A stretch of DNA of 64,000 nt from Neckera pumila (GCA_963969595.1 OZ018408.1:13265823-13329822), one strand, 5' to 3'. Numbered from the stretch's first letter, positions 22,955 through 34,110 are shown. Made by a program: numbers and translations. Notes: a model not told the origin generated them from the sequence alone.

Positions 22955-25368
22955 CCCCTAAATGCCTAAGCGATCATATTTGGTCGCTTTGAAATTTAGG
23001 CTCGTTTTTTGTGTGGGCAGTTTAATTCCTTTGACCATTTAAAAAAAATTTACGAGCAATTTTGAAGGTTAACTATTGAAAACTTTAGTTTTTCACTAAA
23101 AAAAAGTTAATATTTGATTTTTGAGAGGTCCTCAAAGGCATATATGTTTGATTGTGAAAAGTAAAGCTTACTAATTTTACTTGCTTTCTAGGCTTTAAGC
23201 AAAGCTTGTCAATTTCACTTAAATTGAGATCTAAAAAGCTATACTTATTTGTTTGCTTTGAAAATGGTCCCTAGGGTGAATGCAAGAAACACTTGTACTA
23301 TTTGTTGCGTTTTCACAGTACTCATGTTTTTTTTCTAAAGTACTTTAAAACTAAAAAAATAATTTATAATTTAAAAAAAAAATATGGCCAATGTATATAC
23401 CTTTAAGATGAAAAAAACAGGGAAGGAAAAAGCATAGAAAAATTCTCTACGTGGGTGAACTAGAAAAATTCTCTACATGGGTGAACTAGAAAAATGCCAA
23501 ATCTCAAGAAAATAGACGCTTTGATGCTTTAATTAGTTAAAAATAGGAAAACAAATAAAACAAATAAAATAAAAATAGACCACTTGTAATAATTCTATGG
23601 AGATGGTCATTCACCAAAAGAACCATCAAAATAATATTTTATGTATTCTAAAATTTAAGAAGAAAGAAACTCTCTTTGTGGACTTTCGCACAATACAAAA
23701 TCAATTATTTTTAGAATCTCTTCCCTATATAGCTACAAATCTACTAGAAGACCACTCTCTCCAAATTTTTGGGTACAAAATAGTACTAAAAACCTCCAAT
23801 TTGGAATTTGTGACATGAAATTGGGGGTTGTTTTTATATGGTAAAACATTTTTGAAAATTGCAAAAAAAATTTAGGCAAAGTTTATAATAGACATGAGCA
23901 CCTTTTCTTTAAATCTTAAGTCATTTGGATCCAATACGCAAAAGTTATGCCTAAATTATCATGTTAGCATGCAGGGTGTGACGGAAAATAGTATAAGTGT
24001 TTTCTTGCATTCAACCCCCATGGAAAGAATAAAGTGTTTTCGTGATTTTCACCGTTGAAAATTTAGACATGCAAGTGTTAATTTGAGTTATTTGCGATTT
24101 CTACTTATAAAAAAAATTGCATTTCAACAATTGCAAAGTGGATTGTGTAATGAGTTTGATAGCTTTTCATGTAAATTTAAGTTTTTTGAAAGTGTATTTT
24201 AGTGTGCTAACATGATTTGTAGTTGTTCATGTCACCTCCAATCCCAAAAAACTGTCTCAAACATTGTGGGGAGAGGCAGCATATTAACCCCTAAAGTCCC
24301 ATTGTCCCTACGGGGGACAAAATGGATTTTGGGCAGGTTCCTATGAGCTCAATTTTTAATGAAACTTTCTGAAACTTTCCCATAAGATAGAAAAACTTAT
24401 TAGCTTTTGGGGAATGTAATTTTTATTTCAATCGGTGCCCGGGAGCAAAAGTTATGCCCAAATAAGCTCAAAACAGGGGAGAAGGGGCAGCAAAAAAATT
24501 TTGCAAAAAATTTAATTTAATTTTAAAATTTTTTTTTCCTTATAGATTATATTTTTGCCTATTTGGGAAGCTTTGATTCATTTCATTTGGACTTTTTATG
24601 AGAAAGTTATGGACAATCTTGTTTTTCGGGCAATGAGAGCATCTTCTTGAAAAAAACTTTTTCTTTCACTTTGAATGCTGATATCTTTCAATCCGTACGG
24701 TCAAACATCACAAAATTTTTACTACATGATCTGTAAAAAGTGTAGTATAAGATCCTACGATTATTTTCTAAAAAAAAATAATTTTTCTCATCTTTTAGAT
24801 GAACGCAACAAAAGTAGCAGTTTTGAGTGATTTTTGATAGAAAAATGGCCTTGGGACTTTAGGGGTTAAAAATAGAAAATATACATTTCTCTTGTTATAA
24901 TTTTACAGCTTCTATGCAATTTCACACTCAAAAGTGGTATGCATACTAATAAACAAGCTCTTTAAGCATCTATACAATTAGATTTTGGAAAAAAAAACGA
25001 TTTGCTTCATTGGGGATAATTGTAAGTTCATGTTCTTTTTTTTATAGGAAAATCACACTTGGAAAGGCTTAGGCGTTTAGGGGTTAACTTCTTAATGTCA
25101 ATCTCTTGTAAGGGGCTTGGGTTACTAGTTGAAATTTCAATATTTTGACAATGGCAAAATATTCTACTTCTTAATATTGATTGTTGAAAACAATGTAAGG
25201 CTACAAAATAATGTCATATTTGCTTCAAAGCAAAATGTGACTTAACCTAAAACTGAAAAAATCTTTTGAAGAAAAAAAAAAAAAAAATTGAAAAAGTTTT
25301 TTTTTGCCCAAAAATTTGGCTCAAAGTTGGGTAGCAACCAAAAAATGATCGCTTGAGCGCTTAGGGGC
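22955..25368 (+). mobile_element. TTAA-type element, long variant with nested insertion
   Basis: The left end after TTAA (22951-22954) reads CCCCTAAATGCCTAAGCGAT. Two right ends are possible. One is GGCTTAGGCGTTTAGGGG before TTAA at 25084-25087. The other is GATCGCTTGAGCGCTTAGGGG before CTAA at 25369-25372, whose inverted match to the left end extends further (through the GATCATTTTTTGG region) with mismatches. Two related elements may be nested or fused. A shorter TTAA element is inserted at 24288-24865. Confidence 0.55.
24288..24865 (+). mobile_element. TTAA-flanked piggyBac-like element, copy 4 (internally deleted)
   Basis: The ends are CCCCTAAAGTCCCATTGTCC and GGGACTTTAGGGG with TTAA on both sides (24284-24287, 24866-24869). 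Its left half aligns with copies 1 and 2. About 350 bp of their middle is missing, leaving 578 bp. It lies inside the larger TTAA-type element, so this family was active after that one inserted. Confidence 0.8.
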
Positions 25369-25372
25369 TAAA

Positions 25373-26578
25373 TACATAATTGTACTTTGCACATTGATAA
25401 ATTTCATACATTACATTTGTGAAGGGGTTTCTTTTGTCTTCATTTAGTGAACCAACTAATATGCTTTTCCTATACCTTACAAAGTATTCAAATTTGAGAT
25501 TTAGCAATGATCGATTGGCTAAGACATTTGTAATGGAAGTGATTAAGAGGTCCAATAATCCCTTCCTAGGCCCTCAATATATTACAAGGCAATCTTTCTA
25601 AGTTATCTTAGTTATTATGAATAGAGAGGACTTAATCCACAAGTGCCCAAATGTCCAAATGTAGTTGCTTCTGTATTGTAGCATATTACAATCATAGCAA
25701 GAGTTGGCTTTGTTGGCTTTATGGACTAAAAACATCAATTTCCTTATCTTGGTGGATTTTGGTAATATGTGGTCTATAATATCCTTATTCAAACAACAAG
25801 GGTGAAGCCATTGTTGCTTGAGTTCATATTATCTATTATATTAATTAACCTTGGAGCACCACGGACACCATTCTGTGGCGTTCCGATGACAATACTAAGC
25901 TAAGAAGAGTTCAAAAGCATTTTTTCATCCTCCTTTTCCTTGTTGGCCTTTCACATTGGATTATAAAGAGTATCCATTTGAACTTGTACTCTTCCAATTT
26001 TTGTCTTCATGGAAATGAGAAGCTATTAAAAAAAATGGATCACAAAATATGCTATTTTAGAGTATTTTGGGAAGTTGTTGCTCATTGCTTTAAATCTAAA
26101 ATTTCTCCACAAAAATGATATTTTTTGAGTTTGAGTCAAACTACAAAAATGAAGGTCATCTACTCTAGTTTCTACTCCAATTTGAATTTTGAAAATTCCC
26201 AATACTGTATATTTTATTGCAATTTGAACATTGGGTGTAATTTCAATGTCTATTATTTTCTAAGTATAGAATGACACAAAAGTTGAGTTTATACCATGAT
26301 GTTTGTCATTGTGATATACACTTATTGTGAAATTTTCAGATTTTTGGAAATATTAATCTATTTAATATGATTTTTCTTCACTTTTTCTTCAAAAATTCTC
26401 AAAAAAAATAATTTCCACAAAAAAATCTACATTTTTTCTAAAGAAAAGAAGACATGTACTTTCATCTCTGAAAAATAATTATAAATTTTTTCATACATAT
26501 CTAGTTGCAAAATGGTAGCAAATTGAGTGACGAACAATGAAGTTTGAAATCAATAGTCATGGGTCCATCATTTAGGGG
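25373..26578. other. AT-rich DNA ending in a solo TTAA-element right end
   Basis: Bases 26140-26480 are similar to 13560-13960, part of the large decayed repeat. The stretch ends CATTTAGGGG directly before TTAA at 26579-26582, a right terminus of the TTAA family whose left end I cannot find. Open frames at 25361-25601 are not recognisable. Confidence 0.4.
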
Positions 26579-26582
26579 TTAA

Positions 26583-26804
26583 CCCTTAAAGGACGAAGGG
26601 GTGACCCTGGAAATCATCCTGTTCATTACCGTGTGACATCATCTACATTAAAAAATTCAAAAGTATCTATTGGAAGTCAAGCTACTATAGAAGATTTTTC
26701 CTTTTCACAATAAACTTTGAGGATGAATAGTTGCACTTTTGTCCTGTAGAGTTTAATTCTATGTCATCCATCAGCCATTCTATGGCCTCCTTGACGTTTA
26801 GGGG
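26583..26804 (+). mobile_element. TTAA-flanked short element (222 bp)
   Basis: Ends CCCTTAAAGGACGAAGGGG and CTTGACGTTTAGGGG inside TTAA (26579-26582, 26805-26808). The interior shares GGAAATCATCC, TGACATCATCTAC and GATGAATAGTTGCACTTTTG with the element at 34338-34568 and, less well, with 42361-42592. This defines a separate short subfamily with the same ends and target. Confidence 0.8.
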
Positions 26805-26839
26805 TTAAGTACACATTGACAGAAACCCAATACTGATAA

Positions 26840-27015
26840 AAGTCCGAAGGCGGGTACACACCCAAAGGTGGGGAGAGAGGACAAAGACCAAAATCGAATG
26901 CCCTAAGGGCAAGGATGAAAAATGAACCCGAACCGTAAAATAATGCCCGAGGGCAAGGATGAGTGAACAAAAAACAACCCCCGAGGGCGTGGATGAAAGG
27001 AACCAAGTCACAGCT
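26840..27015. repeat. Imperfect tandem copies containing GGGCAAGGATGA
   Basis: Three copies of a block ending AGGGCAAGGATGA or GAGGGCGTGGATGA occur at about 45-60 bp spacing (near 26907, 26953 and 26985). Open frames on both strands here look like by-products of the repeat. Confidence 0.5.
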
Positions 27016-27159
27016 AGAGGTGGGGGCAAGCGATTAAGTACACATTGTCCCCACGCTTGTCACGACTTCTGTCACATAATACACTCGGAGAGATTTCTCT
27101 TTAATAACATATGCTCCTCTTGCAGCAAAAGCTCACCATTGCAAGGGAGGGTGTTAATA

Positions 27160-27222
27160 CCAGCGGAATGCACCCATGCACACGATGGAATGCACCCGCA
27201 CGCACGATAGAATGCACCCCGA
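27160..27222. repeat. Short tandem repeat around GAATGCACCC
   Basis: GAATGCACCC occurs three times within about 60 bp, two of the copies preceded by CACGATG or CACGATA, giving a period of 23-24 bp. It adjoins the hairpin element at 27239-27338. Confidence 0.6.
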
Positions 27223-27238
27223 ACATTATGCAAGGGAA

Positions 27239-27338
27239 GGCCTCGAGGGGAGGGGGTTATTGCATTTTCGGGCACGACCTTAGGTTAAAGCCCTCGGTCT
27301 AGTGCCCTTAAATGTGGTAACCCCCTCCCCTCGAGGCC
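27239..27338. repeat. Perfect 21-bp inverted repeat, 100-bp element
   Basis: GGCCTCGAGGGGAGGGGGTT plus one A at 27239-27259 is exactly the reverse complement of 27318-27338, separated by 58 bases. Such perfection suggests a young miniature inverted-repeat element or a structured regulatory hairpin. The arms are GC-rich in an AT-rich window. Confidence 0.8.
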
Positions 27339-27544
27339 TTCTCCTATACAAAATTCCTCACATTTTCATCTTGGAAAAATATCATTCAATTATTTCAGCC
27401 AACAGAATACCTAAGTTTGATTGACAGAATTGTCGTCAGATTGAGGGCCACGGATCAATTGCAAAGATTGCGGGGTCAAGAAGTTGTTACTGTTTCCAAA
27501 GAGCCGGACTGATTGTTTCTTTTTTTCCCCTCTAGGTTTTTTTT

Positions 27545-27751
27545 ACACGGGAAACTCATATTGTGTTCCCCGCGTTCATTCCCGGTTCATTCTTGGTGAG
27601 TCCCACATTTCCCTGTGTATGTGCAGTATCAACATGTTTCCAAAACAACTGTAAATAGTAAAGCTTTTATAGGTGTCAGAATTTAAAGTTCAGTGGGAAA
27701 AGTGGACTCACCGGGAATGAACACCGGGAATGCAATATGAGTTTCCTGTGT
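27545..27751. mobile_element. Miniature inverted-repeat element with about 65-bp arms
   Basis: The left end is ACACGGGAAACTCATATTG and the right end is CAATATGAGTTTCCTGTGT, in inverted orientation. Homology continues inward through CATTCCCGG and GGTGAGTCC to about 65 bp per side with a few mismatches. The total is 207 bp, non-coding. The flanking duplication is unclear. Confidence 0.75.
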
Positions 27752-28114
27752 TAATGGTGACCTCCCTTTTCAAAAAAGAAGAAGAAGTTGTTACAGTGTT
27801 ATCTAGCTAGTACGGAGTATAACTTATGTCTGCACTCTGTGCAAAGTACCAAAGGTGTCAACAATGTGAGCTGCCTTGAATTTGTGTCACAAATAATTCA
27901 ATTGCTGTGAGGATTCCGGACAATGCCCATTCCATTGGAATCGTGCATCTCTCATGGGAGTCAAGCATCCAGAGATCCTCAAGCCAAGGCCACAGTTAGT
28001 AAGATTAGTGAGTCCATTACAGGTCACATGGGAGCGAGCCCATTGCAGGCAAAATTATATTAGTGGTGTACATTCAAGTTCAAATTCACATTATTATTTG
28101 ATTTAGAGCCCCAA

Positions 28115-28200
28115 AAAGGAAACCAAAATTTCGTTAAAATGGTGGTATTCCACAAACTTAACTTGACACTTTTATGTTTAGACCGTGCGGTCTGAAATCC
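28115..28200 (+). mobile_element. Fragment of a MITE family (see 40471-40659 and 42220-42350)
   Basis: Contains TTCGTTAAAATGGTGGTATT, CCACAAACTTAACTTG and GACCGTGCGGTCTGAAAT, matching the internal sequence of 42220-42300. It abuts the 5' edge of the Hint pseudogene remnant. Confidence 0.5.
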
Positions 28201-28201
28201 T

Positions 28202-29896
28202 ATGCGCCGGCAGATGCACGAATCTGATAACCGCTCTACTGAACTGCGGGAGCTGCTCGAATGTTTGCCCATCTTCATGTTCGGCAGACGCCGCTGCAAC
28301 TTGCGCTACGTCGAGGGAGAATGCGGATGCTTCCCAGGTTCGAAAGTCTCGCAGTTAAATAAACTCATGTGCTTAATTCAATAATTAGCTACTAGTTAAG
28401 TTCTGCGTAGCGACAGGACTAACAGATTCTGTACGAGCAGTTCGTTGAATGTGTAAGATTTTCAAGCTAGGTCGGGACTTTGCAAATGCTTTTGATTCAT
28501 TGATTGTAAATGTTTGCGTTTGGACGGCATGCATGTGATGCCAGACTCACGCTGGCTAGCTATAACTCGGGCGCAGTGAAGCAGATGATCGACCGGATTT
28601 GGTTGACATTGTGACAAGGTCAGTACTGCATGATCACAAATTTCACAACGTGTATATACTAGATCTAACTAACTTACGAGATGCCGATCTGCCAAATCCC
28701 GTCGAATAATTAATAATATAATTATGTAGTTACTCCCCAGTCCCCACGTTAGAACTTTAGATTGGATATCCCGGTCCAAGCCTCTGTCTCTCTGAATAAT
28801 GTAACTTGTTGAATTACTGGTATCCGTTTAATTTCCCACTGGTGCGTTGCCCTGCTAGCCTGTGCCTTATGAAAGATGCCTTATGAATGAGCGATCAGTT
28901 GTGGTTGTGCTCAACCGGGATCACAACACACAAGGTGCCCAGGAATTGAATTCATTGCCCCTAGATCTGGAATCGCAATGTCGTTTTACCCTTACTGATT
29001 AATACTACTTTCTCGATCAACAAGCATGCATGTCGCTGCCAGGAGGCGTGATGGAAGCCTGACTTACGAGGACGTCTGTGTCTTCGGCAGCGATGCTTCA
29101 GCTTTTTCAAGCTTTATACAACTCACCACGATGCCATTGATGTCTACATGTATGATTCTGCCATCAACAGTGGGACACTCGAGCTCACAGCGTTGCATTT
29201 TCGTTCCAATCTTGTCAGGTTTACCAAACTTTCAAACCCTACCACCCCCACTTCTCACAAGAGACATCCATTCAATAGTCTGCCCATGTCGTAAACCCTA
29301 ATGCAGGGTACAAACAGTTGTGGTTATCACCATCCCCACCTATTTTGCAAATTTGATCGTAATTGAAAGGGGTACGTAAACTTGTAACGTAAAATTGACA
29401 TTGTGATGGTAACGTACACTTTCTTTGAGTGTCTTTCAAGCTGCAAAGAAAAAACTGAAAGAATTTATGAATTTACTTGAACGTGTCAATGTGAGAACTC
29501 AATTGTCACCAGCTTTATCTTGTCACAATTGATTTAAACAATCGCAATTAATGAGCAAGTACGAATTCACCCCATGTTCTGAATAAAACAAAATAAGCTT
29601 AACATGGGATCGACGATGGGCTTTACAGGCGTTGGCAGAAACGTACATGCAAGCTCAAGACGTTGTGAAGAGTGACAAAGTTTGGGTGGAGGAACGTGGC
29701 TCAACGTTCACGGTCACCACCATTGCGCAAGTGGAGAAGCAAGGACTGTACAATCCCTTCACACTGGGTGGCACCATCATTGTCAACGGCGTACAGCGAA
29801 TGGGCTCTGGACAGCGTCTTCCAGAGGTTAGGGTTGGTGGAGGGCTTGCCGGCCACGTACCAGACGGTGCTCTTGCTGGTGCGGATGCTGTACTAA
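28202..29896 (+). pseudogene. Decayed hedgehog-type Hint (Hog) domain gene with introns
   Basis: Four segments in order resemble a Hint domain, the self-splicing module of hedgehog and Hog proteins. Segment 1 (28202-28339) ends GECGCFPG; Hint domains start at such a Cys. Segment 2 (28537-28618) has DARLTLASYNSGAVKQM, like the usual D-A-x-V-x-L-x-S-G start. Segment 3 (29026-29218) has SLTYEDVCVFG and, in another frame, LELTALHF, like the Hint L-T-x-x-H core. Segment 4 (29629-29896), after a CTTTACAG acceptor, has DKVWVEERG, YNPFTLGGTIIVNGV and then, in another frame, SEWALDSVFQ and LPATYQTVLL up to a stop, the Hog C-terminal arrangement. Reading frames change inside segment 2 (about 28585), segment 3 (T-run 29103-29107) and segment 4 (about 29791). 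Retained intron-like gaps argue against a processed copy. Sequencing error could explain one shift but hardly three. The N-terminal partner domain is not identified. Confidence 0.65.
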
Positions 29897-29984
29897 TTAA
29901 GGCCTGGGGAAGCATGTGTACTGTACATCAAACTCTATGGTTGGGTGGATACTATAACGGGTTTCTCCGAATTTGCAGGTTCGC

Positions 29985-30067
29985 AGGAGGGAGGAGCCGA
30001 GAAGGTTAAGGCTTTAAGGTTCAGGTTTAAGGTTTATGGTTTTTTAAGGGTTCTTAGGGTTTAAGGT
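29985..30067. repeat. Degenerate AGGTTTA/TTTAGGG-like tract
   Basis: The tract has irregular copies of AAGGTTTA, AAGGGTT and TTAGGGTTTAAGG just after the Hint pseudogene. It resembles a decayed plant-type telomeric (TTTAGGG) or simple repeat, but no two perfect adjacent units occur. Confidence 0.35.
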
Positions 30068-30477
30068 GTTGCTTGCTTCGATCGGGGCTTTGGCAGTTTT
30101 GATGATGTTGAAGAGAGCATATATTCTAAATTATTTTGTTTGTGATTAGTCCCGGGGATCAATATTTCCTGTTTGATGTCAGCTCTTGTGAAGTGAAACT
30201 GAATGTGTTGCGTCAAGTGATGTATCTTCAGGCCAATAAGTAATGCCCTGCTGGGTTTGAGGCATAGAGCATTTCCACCCAGGAACTCTACATTAACACA
30301 ACCCCATCTGCATCTAATTCTCAATACAGTATTCAGCATTCTAACTTCAGCATTCTCCTCTATATGCTGAAGCAAGAGATCCAAAAATTTGAAGGGAAGT
30401 TTGAGCATGGTTTCAAGGACAACGGTCTTTAGCAGTTGTAAACTTGCACTCTTTACTTTGAGGACTGGAATCAGCAC
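30061..30477 (-). CDS. Unrecognised 138-aa open frame
   Basis: This is one of the longest uninterrupted frames in the window outside the known genes. It is Leu-rich (LQLLKTVVLETMLKLPFKF near residue 13), with Cys and Arg in RIRCRWGCVNVEF mid-way. I see no signal peptide, membrane segment or family motif. It could be an exon of an unidentified gene or a chance frame. Its 3' end overlaps the TTTAGGG-like tract. Confidence 0.2.
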   Translation of the reverse strand: MLIPVLKVKSASLQLLKTVVLETMLKLPFKFLDLLLQHIEENAEVRMLNTVLRIRCRWGCVNVEFLGGNALCLKPSRALLIGLKIHHLTQHIQFHFTRADIKQEILIPGTNHKQNNLEYMLSSTSSKLPKPRSKQATP

Positions 30478-30539
30478 TGCAAACTAACGTAACGTGACTA
30501 GCGCCAGATTGGTTGGCCTTCTTAACTTTCTAGATTTTT

Positions 30540-31818
30540 GTTGAGCATTCTTCTGCTACCATATGGGACACATGTAGCAGCGGTGACTTCACCGGCCATT
30601 GCCAGAAGAATGGCCGGGTGAATGCCTCCCGTCCCACCTCTCTATCCAGTGAACCAATAACATCCATCTTGCTCGCCCACCCAATCTTTTACACTTTTTT
30701 TTAAAAAAAAACCCCAAAGAATTAGGCCAATCAATCCCCTAAGTCCCTTGAGTAAACCCAAAATAGGATTGTAGCTGTGCGTCTACCAACGCTCTGCTAC
30801 AAGCCTAAATCCTACTCGCTCCGCTCCGGAGGGTTTAGGTACCTAAACCTTGGATGAAGTACAGCTCGCAAGCAGGGGACACCCGGACATTCTTCCGGCC
30901 AAGGCTGGTGAGGTTGCCGTTGCTACATTCTATCCCTACCATATAGTTGGGATTAATCTATACCTTTTCAATTAATACTTACGGAGCAAGGCAAGATTAT
31001 CTCAAGGTTTGAATAGAATCAGAGTGATGGATTTGCAATCATGGATGCAGCAGAGCGCCTGATTAACAATCACTTATGGATTGGATCCAAAAGAAACTGA
31101 AGAAAGATCAAAAACATGTTTTGCTTTCTGAGCCTGACTTCTGAGCCTGACTTGAATGAATTAGGTTAACATTCAGGCCAGATGAGATTTCGGCTCATGT
31201 TTTGCCATGCTCAAGAAACACGATGATTTTCCTTACTTTCGCTGAAATTCAGAGACGATCGAGCACGGCAACATGAGCTTCACTGATAGCGCACCGAGGT
31301 ACTGTAGTTCAGCATTTCGAGGGTGACTATGGCTTCAATACTGATTTTAGCGGTGATTTTGGCGGTGATTTTGGAGGAGATTTGGGCTCACGTTGAACAA
31401 GGATCTTCAAAGCAAACCCTTCATTCCAGAGATGAAGGGATTCCTTCTGAGTACGCAACGAGACGGTGTGGGATTTGAAATATTTGCTTTAAGAGTTAAT
31501 CATAAAGTGAACCAGAGGAATCCCAGTTTTTACCAGGGGCCGCGGTGTTAGAGAAAGACTTAACTAAGAGTAGTACAAAAGAAATACAACACCAAACTTG
31601 ATGAAATCCGTCAAGTTTTGGTGCTTCAAGGAGTTTCCTCTTGTTTTTTTCTCAAACTCTAGTTCATGATCCCTCATTGCACACACTATGATTAACTCTA
31701 TTATCTTTATATAATTAGATTACATATTGCAAATTTACAACTTATGATCTCGACGCTTTCAAAGGACAAACACTATACAATACTTTGATGAAACATCAGA
31801 AAAAAACTTCAAACTTTG
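30540..31818. other. Moderately GC-rich intergenic DNA
   Basis: Includes short duplications such as CTGAGCCTGACTT repeated at 31130-31155 and GCGGTGATTTTGG repeated at 31350-31375. No gene is apparent. Confidence 0.4.
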
Positions 31819-31926
31819 AAATGACATTTGAGGGCATTGTAGGGCCGTTTCAGGCCTGTTCTGCAATCTGGGAACGCAACGCAGAGGAACTTGGAGTCTC
31901 TTAGAGGCCTCAAATGTCATCTAATG
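31819..31926. mobile_element. Short MITE, CATTAGATGACATTTGAGG family
   Basis: Left end AAATGACATTTGAGGGC and right end GAGGCCTCAAATGTCATCTA are inverted. The inside has GGCCGTTTCAGGCCTGTTCT. It is related to 38207-38483 and 55237-55484, of which it is a shortened version. Confidence 0.65.
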
Positions 31927-32585
31927 GGCCCTACCGAACTATATATCAAGGAAAAATCTACAACTCTTTACTAAAACATCAAGAAAAGACTTCAAACCCT
32001 TGTTGTGTAATCAAGTGGGTATAAAAAAAAAGAAGATAGGATGATATCATAGATTTAGATTTTTCAATTAGAGTCCGCCATGTGGAATAAACTTACATAA
32101 GTTTTTTCTACCTCATCTTTACATGTATTAAATCATCCAAACATCTTTTTTCATTTGCCTCTACATCACCGTCATGTTGAATTGGCAAAAGTTCTTACAA
32201 ATGGAGTGAGGCACGTCATCTTTATGTCATCAAATGAAGAAGGGATTCTGATGCTTGTATAACTCTATTAATTGAACTTTTGTTGCTTTGTCGAATTAAC
32301 AAAGACACTTTTGAATTTGCTGAATTAAAACGCATCATGGGATCTTTTGTTGATTAAAGCCTTTTGTTTCTAGTAATGGTTGAAGTTGTGGTGATTCAAA
32401 AAAGAAGCATGTTATTACTGATAGGTTACTGAGAGAATTTTAGCAAATGACAACCTAATTGAGATATTGCCATCTTGAAACTTTAAATATATATATGTGG
32501 CATGCTTTCATAACATGTGGCTAATATATAAGCATTTTGACTTGTTATATAGTGGTTTGCAATGCCGCAACATTTTCATATATAT
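31927..32585. other. AT-rich intergenic DNA, nothing recognised
   Basis: No coding or repeat structure could be supported. Confidence 0.4.
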
Positions 32586-33383
32586 AGGTGATTGCAAGAA
32601 AGACCGGTACTGAAACATTGTCGGGTGATTGCAAGAAACACTTGTCGTCTTTTTTGTCCCTTTGCCCTTGGACGGGTGGTTTTTTGCTCATAACTTTTGC
32701 ATGGTTTTGTCCATTTGGCTTGAAATTTGGAAAGAAGGTACATATGGTAGTTATAAAAATTGAATAATTTTTTCAAATTTTTCAAAATTAGTTTACTATT
32801 TTTAAACTGCCCCCAATTGGATGTCTACTTTTACTATTTGGAGGGTTTTTAGTCCTATTTTTGACCCAAAAATGCGAATTTGAAGCCACAAATTGGACAT
32901 ATTGGAGGTCTACTAACATTACAAGGATTGACAATGAATATTTATGAAAATAAAAACATGTCAGTTGTCCACATGGGGTCAAAGTGACCTTCCTTTATGC
33001 GAAGGTTATGAAGAGGGAAACATTTTTCTACACCAGTTTTTTGGTGCAATGTGAGCACAATCTTCTCCAGCAAAATAGATTTTTTTGTTTTTATTTTTTG
33101 AATTTTTTTTGAATTATTAAAAATAAAAAGGTGCACAGACCCCTTTTCTGCTATTTTCTGCTCCCAGTGGCTTCTGTAGTACTTTGCAGCAGTCTATAGT
33201 ACTGCATAGTACTACATAGTACTGAATCAACAATTGAGATCTGCAGACGCCTTGAATCGACGGTTGAGATCTGCAGGGGTGTTGCAAAAACATAGTATTG
33301 CATAGTACTACATTGAATTGCCAGTCCTGTGGCAAAAAATTGCGTTTTGAGCAAAAAATGTGAAGTCTTTCTTGCAATCACCT
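32586..33383. mobile_element. 798-bp element with perfect 19-bp terminal inverted repeats
   Basis: AGGTGATTGCAAGAAAGAC at 32586-32604 is the exact reverse complement of 33365-33383. The terminal motif GTGATTGCAAGAAA is repeated once more at 32626-32639. The interior holds short repeats (TAGTACTGCATAGTACTACA at about 33198-33217; TTGAGATCTGCAG twice at 33234-33276) and no credible transposase. The superfamily is uncertain because no clear target duplication is visible. Confidence 0.75.
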
Positions 33384-33389
33384 TGTCAC

Positions 33390-34110
33390 AAAAGCAGTGC
33401 CGAAGCTTCCTTTTGCAATAACTTTTGAAGCATGACTCACATGAACTTGAAATTTTTATTGGAGATTTTTCTTATGAGTCTAATCATATCTCATATTTTT
33501 CAGAAATTTTCAAAAATCATTTAATATTTAAAAATCATTTAAAATAATATGTCACGTTTTGAGTTTTAGGGATTTTCACTATGTAAGGAGTCCCCAAATT
33601 TAATGATTTGGAGCTGAAATTTCTATGGTCTATTTCTATAGTAGGAAGTCATGTTTCTACCAAGGGGCATTAAAAAATATTTTATTTTATATCCTCTACG
33701 TCCATGCAAAAGGGCTCCCTTGCGCACGCAATTCTGAACATTGAAGATGGTTTCAGGATCTCTTTTTTGGTGAAATCTCTTTACCACGAAGTCTTCTCAA
33801 ATGGTATTTTTCAGTTTTTTTTAAAATTATTTTTCCTATTTTTTATAAATTAAAATGTTGAAGTATGTATTTTCTTGCAATTCTACACTTTTCTAGTTTT
33901 TTACTTAGAGAATTTTTTTTGCTTTTCCTTCATAGGATACCTTCTTCTTATATGTGTATACATTTCTCATATTTTTCATATTTTACAAAAAATGTTTTTC
34001 TATTTTTATAATACTCCCGAAAAAATGGCTGAAAACGGCCAAAGTGGAACAAAAACGGAAGGTCATTCTTGCAACGACCCATTATATGGATAAGCAAACT
34101 AAAGGCAACA
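33390..34110. repeat. Dispersed repeat, inverted relative to 22300-22950
   Basis: Contains GGAGCTGAAATTTCTATGGT, AAAAGGGCTCCCTTGCG and TTTTTTGGTGAAATCTCTTT, which are reverse-complement relatives of the 22.3-22.95 kb sequence. Short open frames here (33875-34163) are probably not genes. Confidence 0.5.

Noticed and set aside
22955..25083. LTR retrotransposon
   Set aside because: The ends are inverted, not direct, and no TG..CA, primer-binding site or retroelement protein is visible here or elsewhere in the window.
29985..30067. Interstitial telomere
   Set aside because: TTTAGGG-like units are irregular, with no two perfect copies in tandem; kept only as a degenerate repeat.
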